From contig CAZPAH010000063.1 of assembly GCA_964584495.1 (NCBI GenBank), forward strand, positions 1-16,393: DNA of 16,393 bases, written 5' to 3'. The stretch is from CAZPAH01 sp964584495. Lineage in GTDB: Bacteria > Krumholzibacteriota > Krumholzibacteriia > Krumholzibacteriales > Krumholzibacteriaceae. Position numbers and translations under genes: made by a program. The notes under the pieces were generated by a model. It searched no databases. It was not told where the DNA came from and worked only from the letters and a program-made list of their open reading frames with translations. This document shows, piece after piece, positions 1 through 7,652 of the stretch; the stretch's first letter is position 1, and the number at the start of each line of letters is the position of its first letter.

Positions 1-963
1 GACGAGATCGACGGTGTGAGGATCCTCAGGCGCGGGAACTGGTACGATGCGAATTTCGTTATGCCGATCCACGCACGCCGACTTCTGAAGAGGGAAAGTT
101 TCGATATCGTGCTTGAGGACATAAACAAGCTGCCGTTCTTCATGCCCCTTTACACGAGCGTGCCTGTTATGGGAGTTATACCGCATCTATTCGGCACGAC
201 GGTGTTCAGGGAGGCGAACTGGGCCATCGGTTCATACGTCGTTCTCATGGAAAAGCTGATACCTGCGGTTTTCAGAAAGAACCGTTTCATGGCTATCAGC
301 CCGAGCACGAGGGAGGATCTCGTGAAGAGGGGGGTTGATGCCGATAGGATAGATGTAGTTCTTTGCGGCCTGGACCACGATGTATACAGAAATCTGGGAC
401 TGAAGAGGTTCGAACGTCCGACGATTGTCCACCTGGGCAGGCTCAGGAAGTACAAGAGCGTGGAAGTGGCCATGCGCGCCATGAAGGTCGTTACCGGCCG
501 GCTGCCCGGGGCGAGGCTGGTCATAATCGGTGACGGTCCGTACCTGCCCGAGCTGCGGAAGGAGTCGGAGCGCCTGGGGTTGGGAGATGCAGTGGAATTT
601 CTTGGGTACATGAATCACCACGATCTGGTCGATTATCTCAACAGGTCGCATCTTCTCTTCAATCCCAGCCCGAAAGAGGGGTGGGGGCTGACGGTCGTCG
701 AGGCCAACGCGTGCGGCGTGCCCGTCATCGCGAGCGACAGGCCCGGATTGCGAGACTCCGTATGCGACGGTGAAACCGGGTTTCTCGTTCCATTTGGAGA
801 CTCGGCCGCTTTCGGCGGGAAGGCCCTCAAACTATTAGAGGATTCCGATCTATGGAATCGTATGAGCTCCTCTGCCGTTGAACGGGTGAAGGAGCTCACA
901 TGGGAACGCTGCGCGCGGGAGACGCTGGAACTTATCGAGGGTATCGTGAACAGACAGGAATGA
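1..963 (+). CDS. GT4 family glycosyltransferase, 5'-truncated by window edge
   Basis: Frame 1 is open from the first base, so the gene starts before the window; the GTG at 16 is just the first internal start-like codon and should not be taken as the start. The 320 visible residues hold the end of the N-terminal Rossmann domain and the whole C-terminal GT-B domain. The donor-site signature is clear: HLGRLRKYKS near residue 145, IGDGPYLPEL near 177, then EGWGLTVVEA with Glu226 and Glu234 in the classic E-x7-E spacing, followed by GVPVIAS and GETGFLVPFGD. Family knowledge: GT4 enzymes are retaining, cytoplasmic or membrane-associated, and transfer sugars from nucleotide donors to lipid-linked glycans. 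About 50 to 80 N-terminal residues, including any glycine-rich acceptor loop, are missing. Donor and acceptor cannot be read from sequence. The next gene starts within a few bases of its stop. Confidence 0.93.
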   Translation, partial: DEIDGVRILRRGNWYDANFVMPIHARRLLKRESFDIVLEDINKLPFFMPLYTSVPVMGVIPHLFGTTVFREANWAIGSYVVLMEKLIPAVFRKNRFMAISPSTREDLVKRGVDADRIDVVLCGLDHDVYRNLGLKRFERPTIVHLGRLRKYKSVEVAMRAMKVVTGRLPGARLVIIGDGPYLPELRKESERLGLGDAVEFLGYMNHHDLVDYLNRSHLLFNPSPKEGWGLTVVEANACGVPVIASDRPGLRDSVCDGETGFLVPFGDSAAFGGKALKLLEDSDLWNRMSSSAVERVKELTWERCARETLELIEGIVNRQE

Positions 964-968
964 GGCGG

Positions 969-1931
969 ATGAAAAAGGGCAATTTGCTTCTCCAACTGCT
1001 GAAGGTAACGGTCAGTCTCGGAATGATAACCTTTCTTCTTTTCAGGATATCTCCCGGGAAGCTGGTCGGCAACCTAGAAAAGGCCGATCCTCTGCTAATG
1101 GCGGTCGCCGTGGCGGTCTTCTTCCTCAGCAGCCTGCTGGGGGCTTTTCAGTGGCATATCCTCCTTGGCGCCGGTGGCGTGGCCATTACTTTTTCCAGAA
1201 CCTTCGAGCTTTACTTCGCCGGCCTGTTCTTCAATAACTTCTTTCCTTCGAATGTTGGCGGGGACGCCTTCAAGATATACGATGTCGTCAAAGGGGGTAA
1301 CGATCCGCACAGGGTCTTCGCGATAACCCTGCTCGACCGTATCTTCGGCATCACCGGCCTGTGCATCCTCGCCGTAGCGGCATACCTCATTATTCTTCCC
1401 GGTGGGGGGGCCGGGGTGATAGGGATATACATCGCCGTTTTCGCCGCCTGCGTCGCAATAGCTGTAGTAACGGCTTTCAACAGGCGGCTTTCCTCCGCGA
1501 TCAGGACACTTTTCGGAAAGATCAGGATACTGGGGCTCGGGCGGCGTTTCGATATGATCTTCGGACACCTCGGATCCTTAAGGAATACACCATCATTGAT
1601 GGTAAAGGTGGTTCTTCTCACCCTGCTCGTTCAGGGATTAAGGATCGCCACGCATATCTTCGTGGGGCTGGGACTGGGGATAGCGATGACGGTTTCCACC
1701 GTCGTTCATTTCTACGTCTTCGTTCCCCTCCTGGGACTGGTCATGATCCTTCCGATCTCGATCAACGGGCTGGGAGTGAGAGAAGGGGCGGGCATACTGC
1801 TGTTCAAGAGGATCGGCATACTAGAGGAGCAGGCGGTACTTATGGAATTCATAACGTATGCGGTAATGGTCGCGGTGAGCCTTCTCGGCGGCTTGATGTT
1901 TCTTCGCAGGCAGGTAAAAAGCGGCAGATAG
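969..1931 (+). CDS. UPF0104 / lysylphosphatidylglycerol synthase TM-region family membrane protein
   Basis: A 320-residue, very hydrophobic protein with about seven or eight membrane segments. Family hallmarks are FFNNFFPSNVGGDAFK at residues 87-102, LDRIFG at 122-127 and PISINGLGVREG at 262-273. This is the fold of the MprF flippase domain (PF03706) without the C-terminal aminoacyl-transferase domain, so lipid aminoacylation itself is not predicted. Stand-alone members often sit next to glycosyltransferases, and a lipid or lipid-linked sugar translocation role is plausible but unproven. The ATG at 969 is chosen because AGGA at 956-959 lies 9 nt upstream and the residues from there read as a normal short basic N-terminus. 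The ATG at 960 (ATGA overlap with the previous stop) and the ATG at 900 are in frame, but 960 has no spaced ribosome site and 900 would add a non-hydrophobic extension overlapping the upstream gene by 64 nt. Confidence 0.9.
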   Translation: MKKGNLLLQLLKVTVSLGMITFLLFRISPGKLVGNLEKADPLLMAVAVAVFFLSSLLGAFQWHILLGAGGVAITFSRTFELYFAGLFFNNFFPSNVGGDAFKIYDVVKGGNDPHRVFAITLLDRIFGITGLCILAVAAYLIILPGGGAGVIGIYIAVFAACVAIAVVTAFNRRLSSAIRTLFGKIRILGLGRRFDMIFGHLGSLRNTPSLMVKVVLLTLLVQGLRIATHIFVGLGLGIAMTVSTVVHFYVFVPLLGLVMILPISINGLGVREGAGILLFKRIGILEEQAVLMEFITYAVMVAVSLLGGLMFLRRQVKSGR

Positions 1932-1940
1932 AGAAAATAC

Positions 1941-1971
1941 TTTCAATTCGGCCGTAATTTTTGTAACTTTG
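1941..1971 (+). promoter_or_regulatory. Bacteroidota-type promoter candidate before the DUF2723 gene
   Basis: The 84-nt gap 1932-2015 is distinctly AT-rich compared with the coding DNA. It contains TTTC at 1941-1944, a 19-nt spacer, and TAACTTTG at 1964-1971. The known Bacteroidota housekeeping promoter is TTTG, 19 to 21 nt, then TAnnTTTG, so only one -33 base deviates. Transcription would begin near 1978, leaving a leader of about 40 nt before the ATG at 2016. No convincing classical -35/-10 pair was found by eye in the same gap. The match is short and could be chance. Confidence 0.4.
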
Positions 1972-2015
1972 TTGAGTTTATAGAGTTAATCGAAAAATGA
2001 AAAAAGGAAAAAGAA

Positions 2016-4589
2016 ATGTCTGACAGGGTGATAAACAGGCTATTGGGCCTACTGGTCTTTCTGACGAGTTTCATCACATATTTCATGACGATGGCGGCGA
2101 CCGTCTCGTTCTGGGACAGCGGGGAGTTCATCGCGACATCATATATCCTGGGAATCCCCCATTCGCCGGGGACTCCCCTGTACGTTCTGGTGGGAAGGAT
2201 CTTTTCCATGCTGCCGCTTTCCCTTTCGGTCGCCCGGAAGGTCAATCTTCTCTCGGTGACCTTCGCGGCACTGGGTGTCCTGATGGCATATCTCGTAATG
2301 TCGGCCGTTTTCCGATTCATCCATGGAAAGACCGAGACCGCCGCCGCGAAGTTCGCCCGTTATGCGGGAGCGCTGATAGGATCCTTTTTCCTGACATTCA
2401 GCGACACATACTGGACCGACTCGACGGAGGCGGAGGTCTACGCCCTGAGCGCTTTCGTGATGGGGCTCTGCACGCTTCTCGCGTTGAAGTGGCTTATGAA
2501 TCCGTCGGGATCGCTCGAAAAGGATGCAAGGGAGAGGATCATCTCCGAAGCGGGTAGGGTTGAGGGGGAGAAGTTGATAGAGGAGAGGGAGCGCGGAATG
2601 AAATCCCATTCGCGCAATCTCGTCTACATTATCATATATCTCCTCTCGCTCGGAATCGGGTTTCATCTTGGAACGATACTCGTATACGGCGGTATCTTTA
2701 TAATGTTCCTGATGATAAAAAAGAAGGCGTTCAGCAATTTCGAGCTGCTTGCCTTCACCTTCGGCCTGGCGGTTATCGTCGCTGACATGACGATGCACCG
2801 CCAGTCGAATCTAACGATTCTGGGGCTCGTCGTATTCGCCGCCCTCGTAATCTGGAGCACCCTGTCCGAGGGGAAATTCGCCCTCACGGCGACCGCCCTG
2901 TTCATACTCGGGATATCGGTTCATCTTTTCCTGTACATAAGGTCGGGCCTCAATCCGGCGATCGACGAGGTGAATCCCGAAACATGGAGATCCCTCTACG
3001 CTCATCTCAGGAGGGAACAGTACCCGCCGATGAATATTTTCAGCAGGAAAGCCTCGCTGGCTTTCCAGGTGAGCCATTTTTACAATTACTTCGTCTCCCA
3101 GTTCAGGATGTTCGGGGATCTGATGATCGGCCCATTCAACCTGGGCAAGGCCGCGGTCGCCGTTCCGACCGCCCTGGGCCTCTACGGTATAGTCGACAAT
3201 TTCAGGAAGGAGCGGAGGACCTGGGTGCTTAACTTCACCAACCTCGCCCTGAATTCGTTGGGACTCATCATCTTCCTCAACTTCAGCGCCAACGAGGTAC
3301 GCAGCCGGGACTACTTCTACGGAGGGGCGTTTTTATTCTTCGCCATATTCATCGGGATAGGAGCCGGGTCCTTCCTGATGCTGCTAGTTGAGCAGGCTAG
3401 GGTGAACGGCAGGAAATTATTGAGGATAGCCGCACCGGTGGGTATCGTTCTCCTTGTTCTCTCGATCCTTCCCGCGAGGTACCATTGGTTCAGCCACGAC
3501 AGATCGCATAACTTCATTGCGCGCGACTACGCCTACAACATGCTGGCGGGACTTGAGCCGGACGCGATAATATTCACGAACGGCGATAACGACACCTTTC
3601 CGCTATGGTATATACAGTATGTCGAGGGGTTCAGAAACGACGTGCGCGTGGTTAATCTCAGCCTTCTCAACACGGAATGGTACATCAAGCAATGCCGCGA
3701 CGAGAAGCCGACCGTTCCGATAAATATGAGCGACGAGGAGATAGACAGGATGAGGCCCATTCCGCTCAAGGGGGGTGGAGTAGCGTGGAAGTGCGATCTC
3801 GCGGTACAACATATCATCCAGCAGACCGCATGGGCGAGACCGATCTATTTCGCCGTCACGATCCCTCCGGATAAGTGGACGCCCTATGCCGATTACCTCG
3901 AGATGCAGGGGATGGTAAGGAAACTTATTCCGCATGAGGGAAAATACCAGATCAACGAGTTCATGATGGCCCGTAATTTCAACGATATTTACCTGTTCAG
4001 GGGCGTGCTTGACGAAAACAACGAGAGAGACGAATCGGTATACAAGACGCCCGACACAGAGGTGATGTTCACCAACTTCTCCGTGGCGGCGATGGAGCTG
4101 GCTTCGCGAAGCGCGAGGAGGAAGGATTATGAAGGCGGCGTGCGATGGGCTGAAATGGCCCTCCAGCTGAATCCTGGATTGGACGTAGCGAAGAAATATC
4201 TCGGGATATACTACATGAGAAGCGGCAGGACCGATAAAGCGGTGAAGTATTTTCTCGATGAGATCTCGAAGGATCCCTACAACGGTGAATACTGGATCGG
4301 ATTGGCCACGGTGCAGGAGAAATCGGGTAACCCGCGGGAGGCGCTGGAAACGCTGATAGAGGGTTCCCGCAAGGCGCCGGAGAGCAGGAACCTTTTCGGC
4401 CAGGGTTTCAGGGTGGCGGCCTCGCTGGGTATGAGGGATGAAGCGGAACGTTTCGTGACCGACTGGCTGGACAGGCATCCCGCCGACAAGGAGTTCAATG
4501 CTCTGAACAGGGATATGGACAAGGTTCTGCGCGAGGAGTTCGGAATAGAGCTAAAACCCGATTCAGGCGCCGGAGGCGATGCAAAGTGA
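2016..4589 (+). CDS. DUF2723 family GT-C-like membrane glycosyltransferase with C-terminal TPR region
   Basis: An 857-residue protein. The N-terminal half is multi-spanning and carries the DUF2723 (PF11028) signature: WDSGE at residues 33-37 after the first membrane segment, then HSPGTPLY at 49-56, and an acidic WTDSTEAEVY loop at 133-142. After the last membrane segment (about 470-487) comes a soluble region with the family motif NGDNDTFPLWY at 522-532. Residues 691-827 look like three or four TPR-type helical repeats. The family belongs to the GT-C fold; the human member TMEM260 is a protein O-mannosyltransferase, so transfer of a sugar from a polyprenyl-phosphate donor to an exported acceptor is the likely role (inference). 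The ATG at 2016 has AAGGA at 2004-2008, 7 nt upstream. It is the first gene after a promoter candidate and overlaps the next start by 4 nt (GTGA). Its mannosyl donor could come from the Dpm1-like enzyme at 11106. Confidence 0.88.
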   Translation: MSDRVINRLLGLLVFLTSFITYFMTMAATVSFWDSGEFIATSYILGIPHSPGTPLYVLVGRIFSMLPLSLSVARKVNLLSVTFAALGVLMAYLVMSAVFRFIHGKTETAAAKFARYAGALIGSFFLTFSDTYWTDSTEAEVYALSAFVMGLCTLLALKWLMNPSGSLEKDARERIISEAGRVEGEKLIEERERGMKSHSRNLVYIIIYLLSLGIGFHLGTILVYGGIFIMFLMIKKKAFSNFELLAFTFGLAVIVADMTMHRQSNLTILGLVVFAALVIWSTLSEGKFALTATALFILGISVHLFLYIRSGLNPAIDEVNPETWRSLYAHLRREQYPPMNIFSRKASLAFQVSHFYNYFVSQFRMFGDLMIGPFNLGKAAVAVPTALGLYGIVDNFRKERRTWVLNFTNLALNSLGLIIFLNFSANEVRSRDYFYGGAFLFFAIFIGIGAGSFLMLLVEQARVNGRKLLRIAAPVGIVLLVLSILPARYHWFSHDRSHNFIARDYAYNMLAGLEPDAIIFTNGDNDTFPLWYIQYVEGFRNDVRVVNLSLLNTEWYIKQCRDEKPTVPINMSDEEIDRMRPIPLKGGGVAWKCDLAVQHIIQQTAWARPIYFAVTIPPDKWTPYADYLEMQGMVRKLIPHEGKYQINEFMMARNFNDIYLFRGVLDENNERDESVYKTPDTEVMFTNFSVAAMELASRSARRKDYEGGVRWAEMALQLNPGLDVAKKYLGIYYMRSGRTDKAVKYFLDEISKDPYNGEYWIGLATVQEKSGNPREALETLIEGSRKAPESRNLFGQGFRVAASLGMRDEAERFVTDWLDRHPADKEFNALNRDMDKVLREEFGIELKPDSGAGGDAK

Positions 4590-5548
4590 AAAAGAAGGTT
4601 ATAGTAACCGGTGCTGCGGGCTTTATTGGGTCTCATCTGTGCGAGCGGCTGCTTGATGACGGGTACGAGGTTACCGGCATAGACAGCTTCACCGATTATT
4701 ACGATCCGTCGAGAAAAAGGGAACAGATCGCCGGGGCGGTGGGCCGCGAAGGTTTCACCCTGTTGGAGGAGGATATCAACAGGTGCGATCTGCCGTCGAT
4801 CTTCGACGGGGCCGAGTGCGTCTTTCATCTCGCCGCCCAGGCCGGCGTCCGGAGGAGCTGGGGCAAGGAGTTCACTCACTATATAGATTCCAATATTCTT
4901 GCTACTCAGAAGATTCTGGAGGCGCTCAGGGAGATCGGCGGGATCAGGCTCGTTTACTCGAGCTCGAGCTCGGTCTATGGAGAGACGAAAGATCTTCCGA
5001 TGCGCGAGGACCACAGGCTTCGCCCCGTTTCCCCATACGGAGCGACGAAGCTTTCGGGAGAGCAGCTCTGCGAGCTTTACCACGCGAACTTCGGCCTTGC
5101 ATACGCCGCGCTCCGTTACTTCACCGTTTATGGTCCCCGCCAGCGTCCCGACATGGCTTTCAGTCTCTTCATCACCGCGGCCCTCTCGGGAAAAAGCATC
5201 GATGTCTATGGTGACGGGAAGCAGACCAGGGACTTCACCTTCGTCTCCGATGCAGTGGAAGCCAACGTCCTTTCCGCGCGTTATAACGGTGACGAAAGGA
5301 TATTCAATATAGGGGGCGGGAGCAGGGTATCGGTTCTGGAAGTTCTCGAATTGATCCGAAACGGTACGGGGGCGAAACTCTACGTCGTGTTCACCGAGCG
5401 GGCCAAAGGGGATGTCACCGACACATGGGCGGATACCTCGAGAGCGGCGGCGGAACTGGGATTCTCGCCCGAGGTAGGCCTAGAGAAGGGGCTGGATCTT
5501 GAGATTGAATGGTACAGGGAACGCCTCGCAGGCAGGTCAGGGAGGTAG
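4586..5548 (+). CDS. NAD-dependent sugar-nucleotide epimerase, UDP-glucuronate/UDP-glucose 4-epimerase type
   Basis: A 320-residue extended short-chain dehydrogenase. The NAD-binding TGAAGFIG motif is at residues 8-15 (Gly9, Gly12, Gly15) at the extreme N-terminus, the Ser run with VYG is at 125-132, and the catalytic Tyr151-x3-Lys155 occurs in YGATKLSGEQ. GIDSFTDYYDPSRK at 31-44 and AAQAGVRRSW at 83-92 resemble UDP-glucuronate 4-epimerases (CapI type), while the C-terminal half (YGDGKQTRDFTFVSD) is shared with GalE-like enzymes and UDP-sugar decarboxylases, so the exact substrate is undecided. The enzyme is cytoplasmic and would supply a nucleotide sugar to the neighbouring transferases. It starts with GTG whose last two bases open the previous TGA; GGAGG at 4572-4576 lies 9 nt upstream. 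Length and all catalytic positions are normal. Confidence 0.93.
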   Translation: MKKKVIVTGAAGFIGSHLCERLLDDGYEVTGIDSFTDYYDPSRKREQIAGAVGREGFTLLEEDINRCDLPSIFDGAECVFHLAAQAGVRRSWGKEFTHYIDSNILATQKILEALREIGGIRLVYSSSSSVYGETKDLPMREDHRLRPVSPYGATKLSGEQLCELYHANFGLAYAALRYFTVYGPRQRPDMAFSLFITAALSGKSIDVYGDGKQTRDFTFVSDAVEANVLSARYNGDERIFNIGGGSRVSVLEVLELIRNGTGAKLYVVFTERAKGDVTDTWADTSRAAAELGFSPEVGLEKGLDLEIEWYRERLAGRSGR

Positions 5549-5552
5549 AGTT

Positions 5553-6490
5553 ATGGCGCAGGAAGGCAGGTATTTCATTTCCGTCGTAATTCCCCTGTTC
5601 AACGAGGAGGAAAGTCTCGGAGAACTCTACCAGAGGTTGACCGCCGTCTTGGAGAAAACGGCAGCGGGGCACGAGCTTATCTTCGTAGATGACGGTTCGA
5701 CGGATGGCTCTCCCGAGGTGCTGAGATCGCTAAGGCGCAATGACAAGAGGGTCAAGATAATAGGCTTCAACAGAAACTACGGGAAATCGCCGGCCCTCTC
5801 GGAAGGATTCAAATTCGCGCGCGGAGATATCGTCATCACGATAGACGCCGATCTCCAGGACGATCCCGACGAGATACCGAACCTCGTTTCAAAGCTGGAT
5901 GAGGGATTCGATCTGGTTTCCGGCTGGAAACTGAAACGCAGGGATCCGATATCGAAGACTTTCCCGTCGAAAATATTCAACGCGGTAACTTCAATAGTCA
6001 GTGGAATAAAACTCCACGACTTCAACTGCGGCCTTAAGGCCTACAGGGGTGAGGTAGTAAAGCGGATATCGATCTACGGGGAGCTGCACCGCTTCATANN
6101 NNNNNNNNGTGGGAAGGTTTCAAGGTGGGGGAGAAGGAGGTCCAGCATTACAGGCGCAGGTTCGGCAAGAGCAAGTATGGAAGCCGGCGCTATCTGAACG
6201 GATTCTTCGACCTGATGACGGTGATGTTCATAACGCGCAGGGCAACGACCCCGCTGCATCTCTTCGGCCGGATAGCGGTTTTCTTCCTTGCCGTCGGTGG
6301 ATTGATAAACCTCTATTTCCTTGGGGTTTGGGTCTCAGGCAGGGGGTTGCACGTTAGGCCTCTTTTGGTGCTCGGACTGATCATGATCGTGATAGCGATC
6401 CAGATCGGATCGATCGGCCTCCTGGCGGAGCTCCTCTCCTCCAATATCGAAAGAAAGTTTTCTTATCGCGAGTACCAGGTCGATGATTGA
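5553..6490 (+). CDS. GtrB/CsbB-like polyprenyl-phosphate glycosyltransferase (GT2), interrupted by an assembly gap
   Basis: The GT2 domain has VVIPLFNEEES near residue 11, VDDGSTDGS at 45-53, the DAD metal site in DADLQDDP at 98-105, and the GFNRNYGKSPALSEGF block typical of bactoprenol glucosyltransferases. The frame reads through ...YGELHRFI at 6098 and then meets ten Ns. It resumes one frame over at 6110 with WEGFKVGEKEV and RRRFGKSKYG, followed by two C-terminal membrane helices (about 6250-6330 and 6360-6435) and the stop at 6488-6490. This is a gap-length artefact, not a broken gene; an intact product would be about 313 residues. Family members charge undecaprenyl phosphate with one sugar at the inner face, for flipping and use by a GT-C enzyme. 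The ATG at 5553 has GGAGGT at 5541-5546, 6 nt upstream, and follows the epimerase stop by 4 nt; the earlier in-frame ATG at 5499 lies inside that gene and is not needed. Confidence 0.9.
6099..6108. other. Assembly gap (10 N placeholder) inside the GtrB-like gene
   Basis: Ten Ns replace unknown sequence. The coding frame before the gap ends exactly at a codon boundary (ATA at 6096-6098), and the frame after it has its first full codon, TGG, at 6110, leaving a single G at 6109 as a third base. Continuity therefore requires a true gap length of 2 modulo 3. Family members usually have five residues (Pro-x-Leu-x-x) between RFI and W, which predicts about 14 missing bases. Confidence 0.97.
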
Positions 6491-7637
6491 GGAAAACGGA
6501 AAAAGAAAGCTCCGAACCGTCCTCGTCGGCCCCGCCTACCCTTACCGGGGCGGGATATCGCATTACAACACATCGCTCGCCAGGCGGCTGGAGGGCCGGT
6601 GCGACGTCCGGGTCGTCAACTACAAGAGGCTCTATCCCGGATTTCTTTTCCCGGGAAAGACCCAGTATGACGACAGCCGCAGGGCTTTCGACGTTTCATC
6701 CGACAGGTTGATAGACTCTATCAATCCCTTCAGCTGGATAAGGACCGGAATATTTATCGCCGGGCTGAAGCCCGATGTCACGGTTTTTCAATGGTGGCAC
6801 CCTTACTTTGCGCCTGCCATATTCAAGATTTGCAGTATCCTGAGAACGGCAAGAGCGGGGAAGATAATGATGATATGTCACAACGTCGTTCCGCACGAGC
6901 AATCGATCCTCGACAATCTTCTTTCCCGGCTGGCCTTCGCCCTGCCGCACGGCTTCATGGTTCAATCGGGAGAGGACAAGACGAACCTGCTCCGGATCAG
7001 GAGTAAGGCCAAGGTCGTTTCGCACCCCCTTCCCCTATTTGATTTTTTCAAGGCCGGCGAACTCTCGAGGGAGGATGCGAGAAAAGCGCTCGGTGAAAAA
7101 GAGGGGCCCCTGATCCTTTTCTTCGGCTACATCCGCAGGTACAAGGGACTGCGTCACCTTATAGAGGCGATGCCTCGGATAAGGGATGCGACCGGCGCCA
7201 GGCTTCTCGTGGTCGGAGAGTTTTACGAAGATGAAGCTCCATACCGGGATCTGGTTTCATCCCTGGGTCTTTCGGGCTATGTCAGTTTTATCGACAGGTA
7301 TGTAGGCAACGAGGAGGTGGCCGGTTTCTTCTGCGCGTCCGATCTGGTCGTGCTTCCGTACATTTCGGCCACGCAGAGCGGGATAGCCCAGATAGCGCTT
7401 TCCTTCGACAGGCCGGTGGTGGTTACCGCGGTGGGAGGGCTTCCCGAGGTTGTCAGGGAGGGCAGGACCGGATTTATCGTTCCACCGGGCGATCCGGAAG
7501 CTCTTGCCGGAGCGGTCGAAAGGTTTTTCAGGGAGGGGTGGGCGGAAAGGATGGCTCCTTTTTTTACAGGGGAGAAGACGCGTTTTACCTGGCCCGTGCT
7601 GGTGGAGAAGTTCCTGTCTCTGGCCGGCGAACTTTGA
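6483..7637 (+). CDS. GT4 family glycosyltransferase
   Basis: A 384-residue GT-B protein. The N-terminal domain has the glycine-rich acceptor-side loop GPAYPYRGGISHYN at residues 16-29, a signature of GT4 enzymes. The C-terminal domain has FFGYIRRYKGL, LLVVGEFYED, then SATQSGIAQIALSF followed by PVVVTAVGGLPEVV and TGFIVPPGDPEAL. The usual E-x7-E donor motif is replaced by a Gln-Ser-Gly version, a variant I recognise from a GT4 subgroup with the pattern ATQSG-x-x-Q/P-x-A, so it need not mean inactivity. There is no membrane anchor. It probably adds one sugar to a lipid-linked glycan in the cytoplasm; donor and acceptor are unknown. The ATG at 6483 overlaps the upstream GtrB-like gene by 8 nt, with only a weak AGGT ribosome site, which suggests translational coupling. 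Confidence 0.92.
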   Translation: MIEENGKRKLRTVLVGPAYPYRGGISHYNTSLARRLEGRCDVRVVNYKRLYPGFLFPGKTQYDDSRRAFDVSSDRLIDSINPFSWIRTGIFIAGLKPDVTVFQWWHPYFAPAIFKICSILRTARAGKIMMICHNVVPHEQSILDNLLSRLAFALPHGFMVQSGEDKTNLLRIRSKAKVVSHPLPLFDFFKAGELSREDARKALGEKEGPLILFFGYIRRYKGLRHLIEAMPRIRDATGARLLVVGEFYEDEAPYRDLVSSLGLSGYVSFIDRYVGNEEVAGFFCASDLVVLPYISATQSGIAQIALSFDRPVVVTAVGGLPEVVREGRTGFIVPPGDPEALAGAVERFFREGWAERMAPFFTGEKTRFTWPVLVEKFLSLAGEL

Positions 7638-7652
7638 CGGCGGTGAGTAAGG

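Noticed and set aside
900..968. Upstream ATG at 900 as the start of the UPF0104 gene
   Set aside because: It overlaps the GT4 gene by 64 nt and would add a charged, non-conserved extension; the ATG at 969 has a well-spaced AGGA.
1949..1963. CGGCCG followed by T-rich bases as a terminator
   Set aside because: The CGGCCG palindrome has no loop and no extended stem, so a stable hairpin is not possible.
4958..4972. TCGAGCTCGAGCTCG repeat
   Set aside because: It encodes the serine run before VYG in the epimerase active site, a conserved part of the family.
5499..6197. Reading the GtrB-like gene as a short protein ending at 6197 or as a pseudogene
   Set aside because: After the N gap this frame gives basic low-complexity sequence, while the neighbouring frame continues the family motifs RRFGKSKYG and two membrane helices. 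The shift is due to the placeholder gap length.
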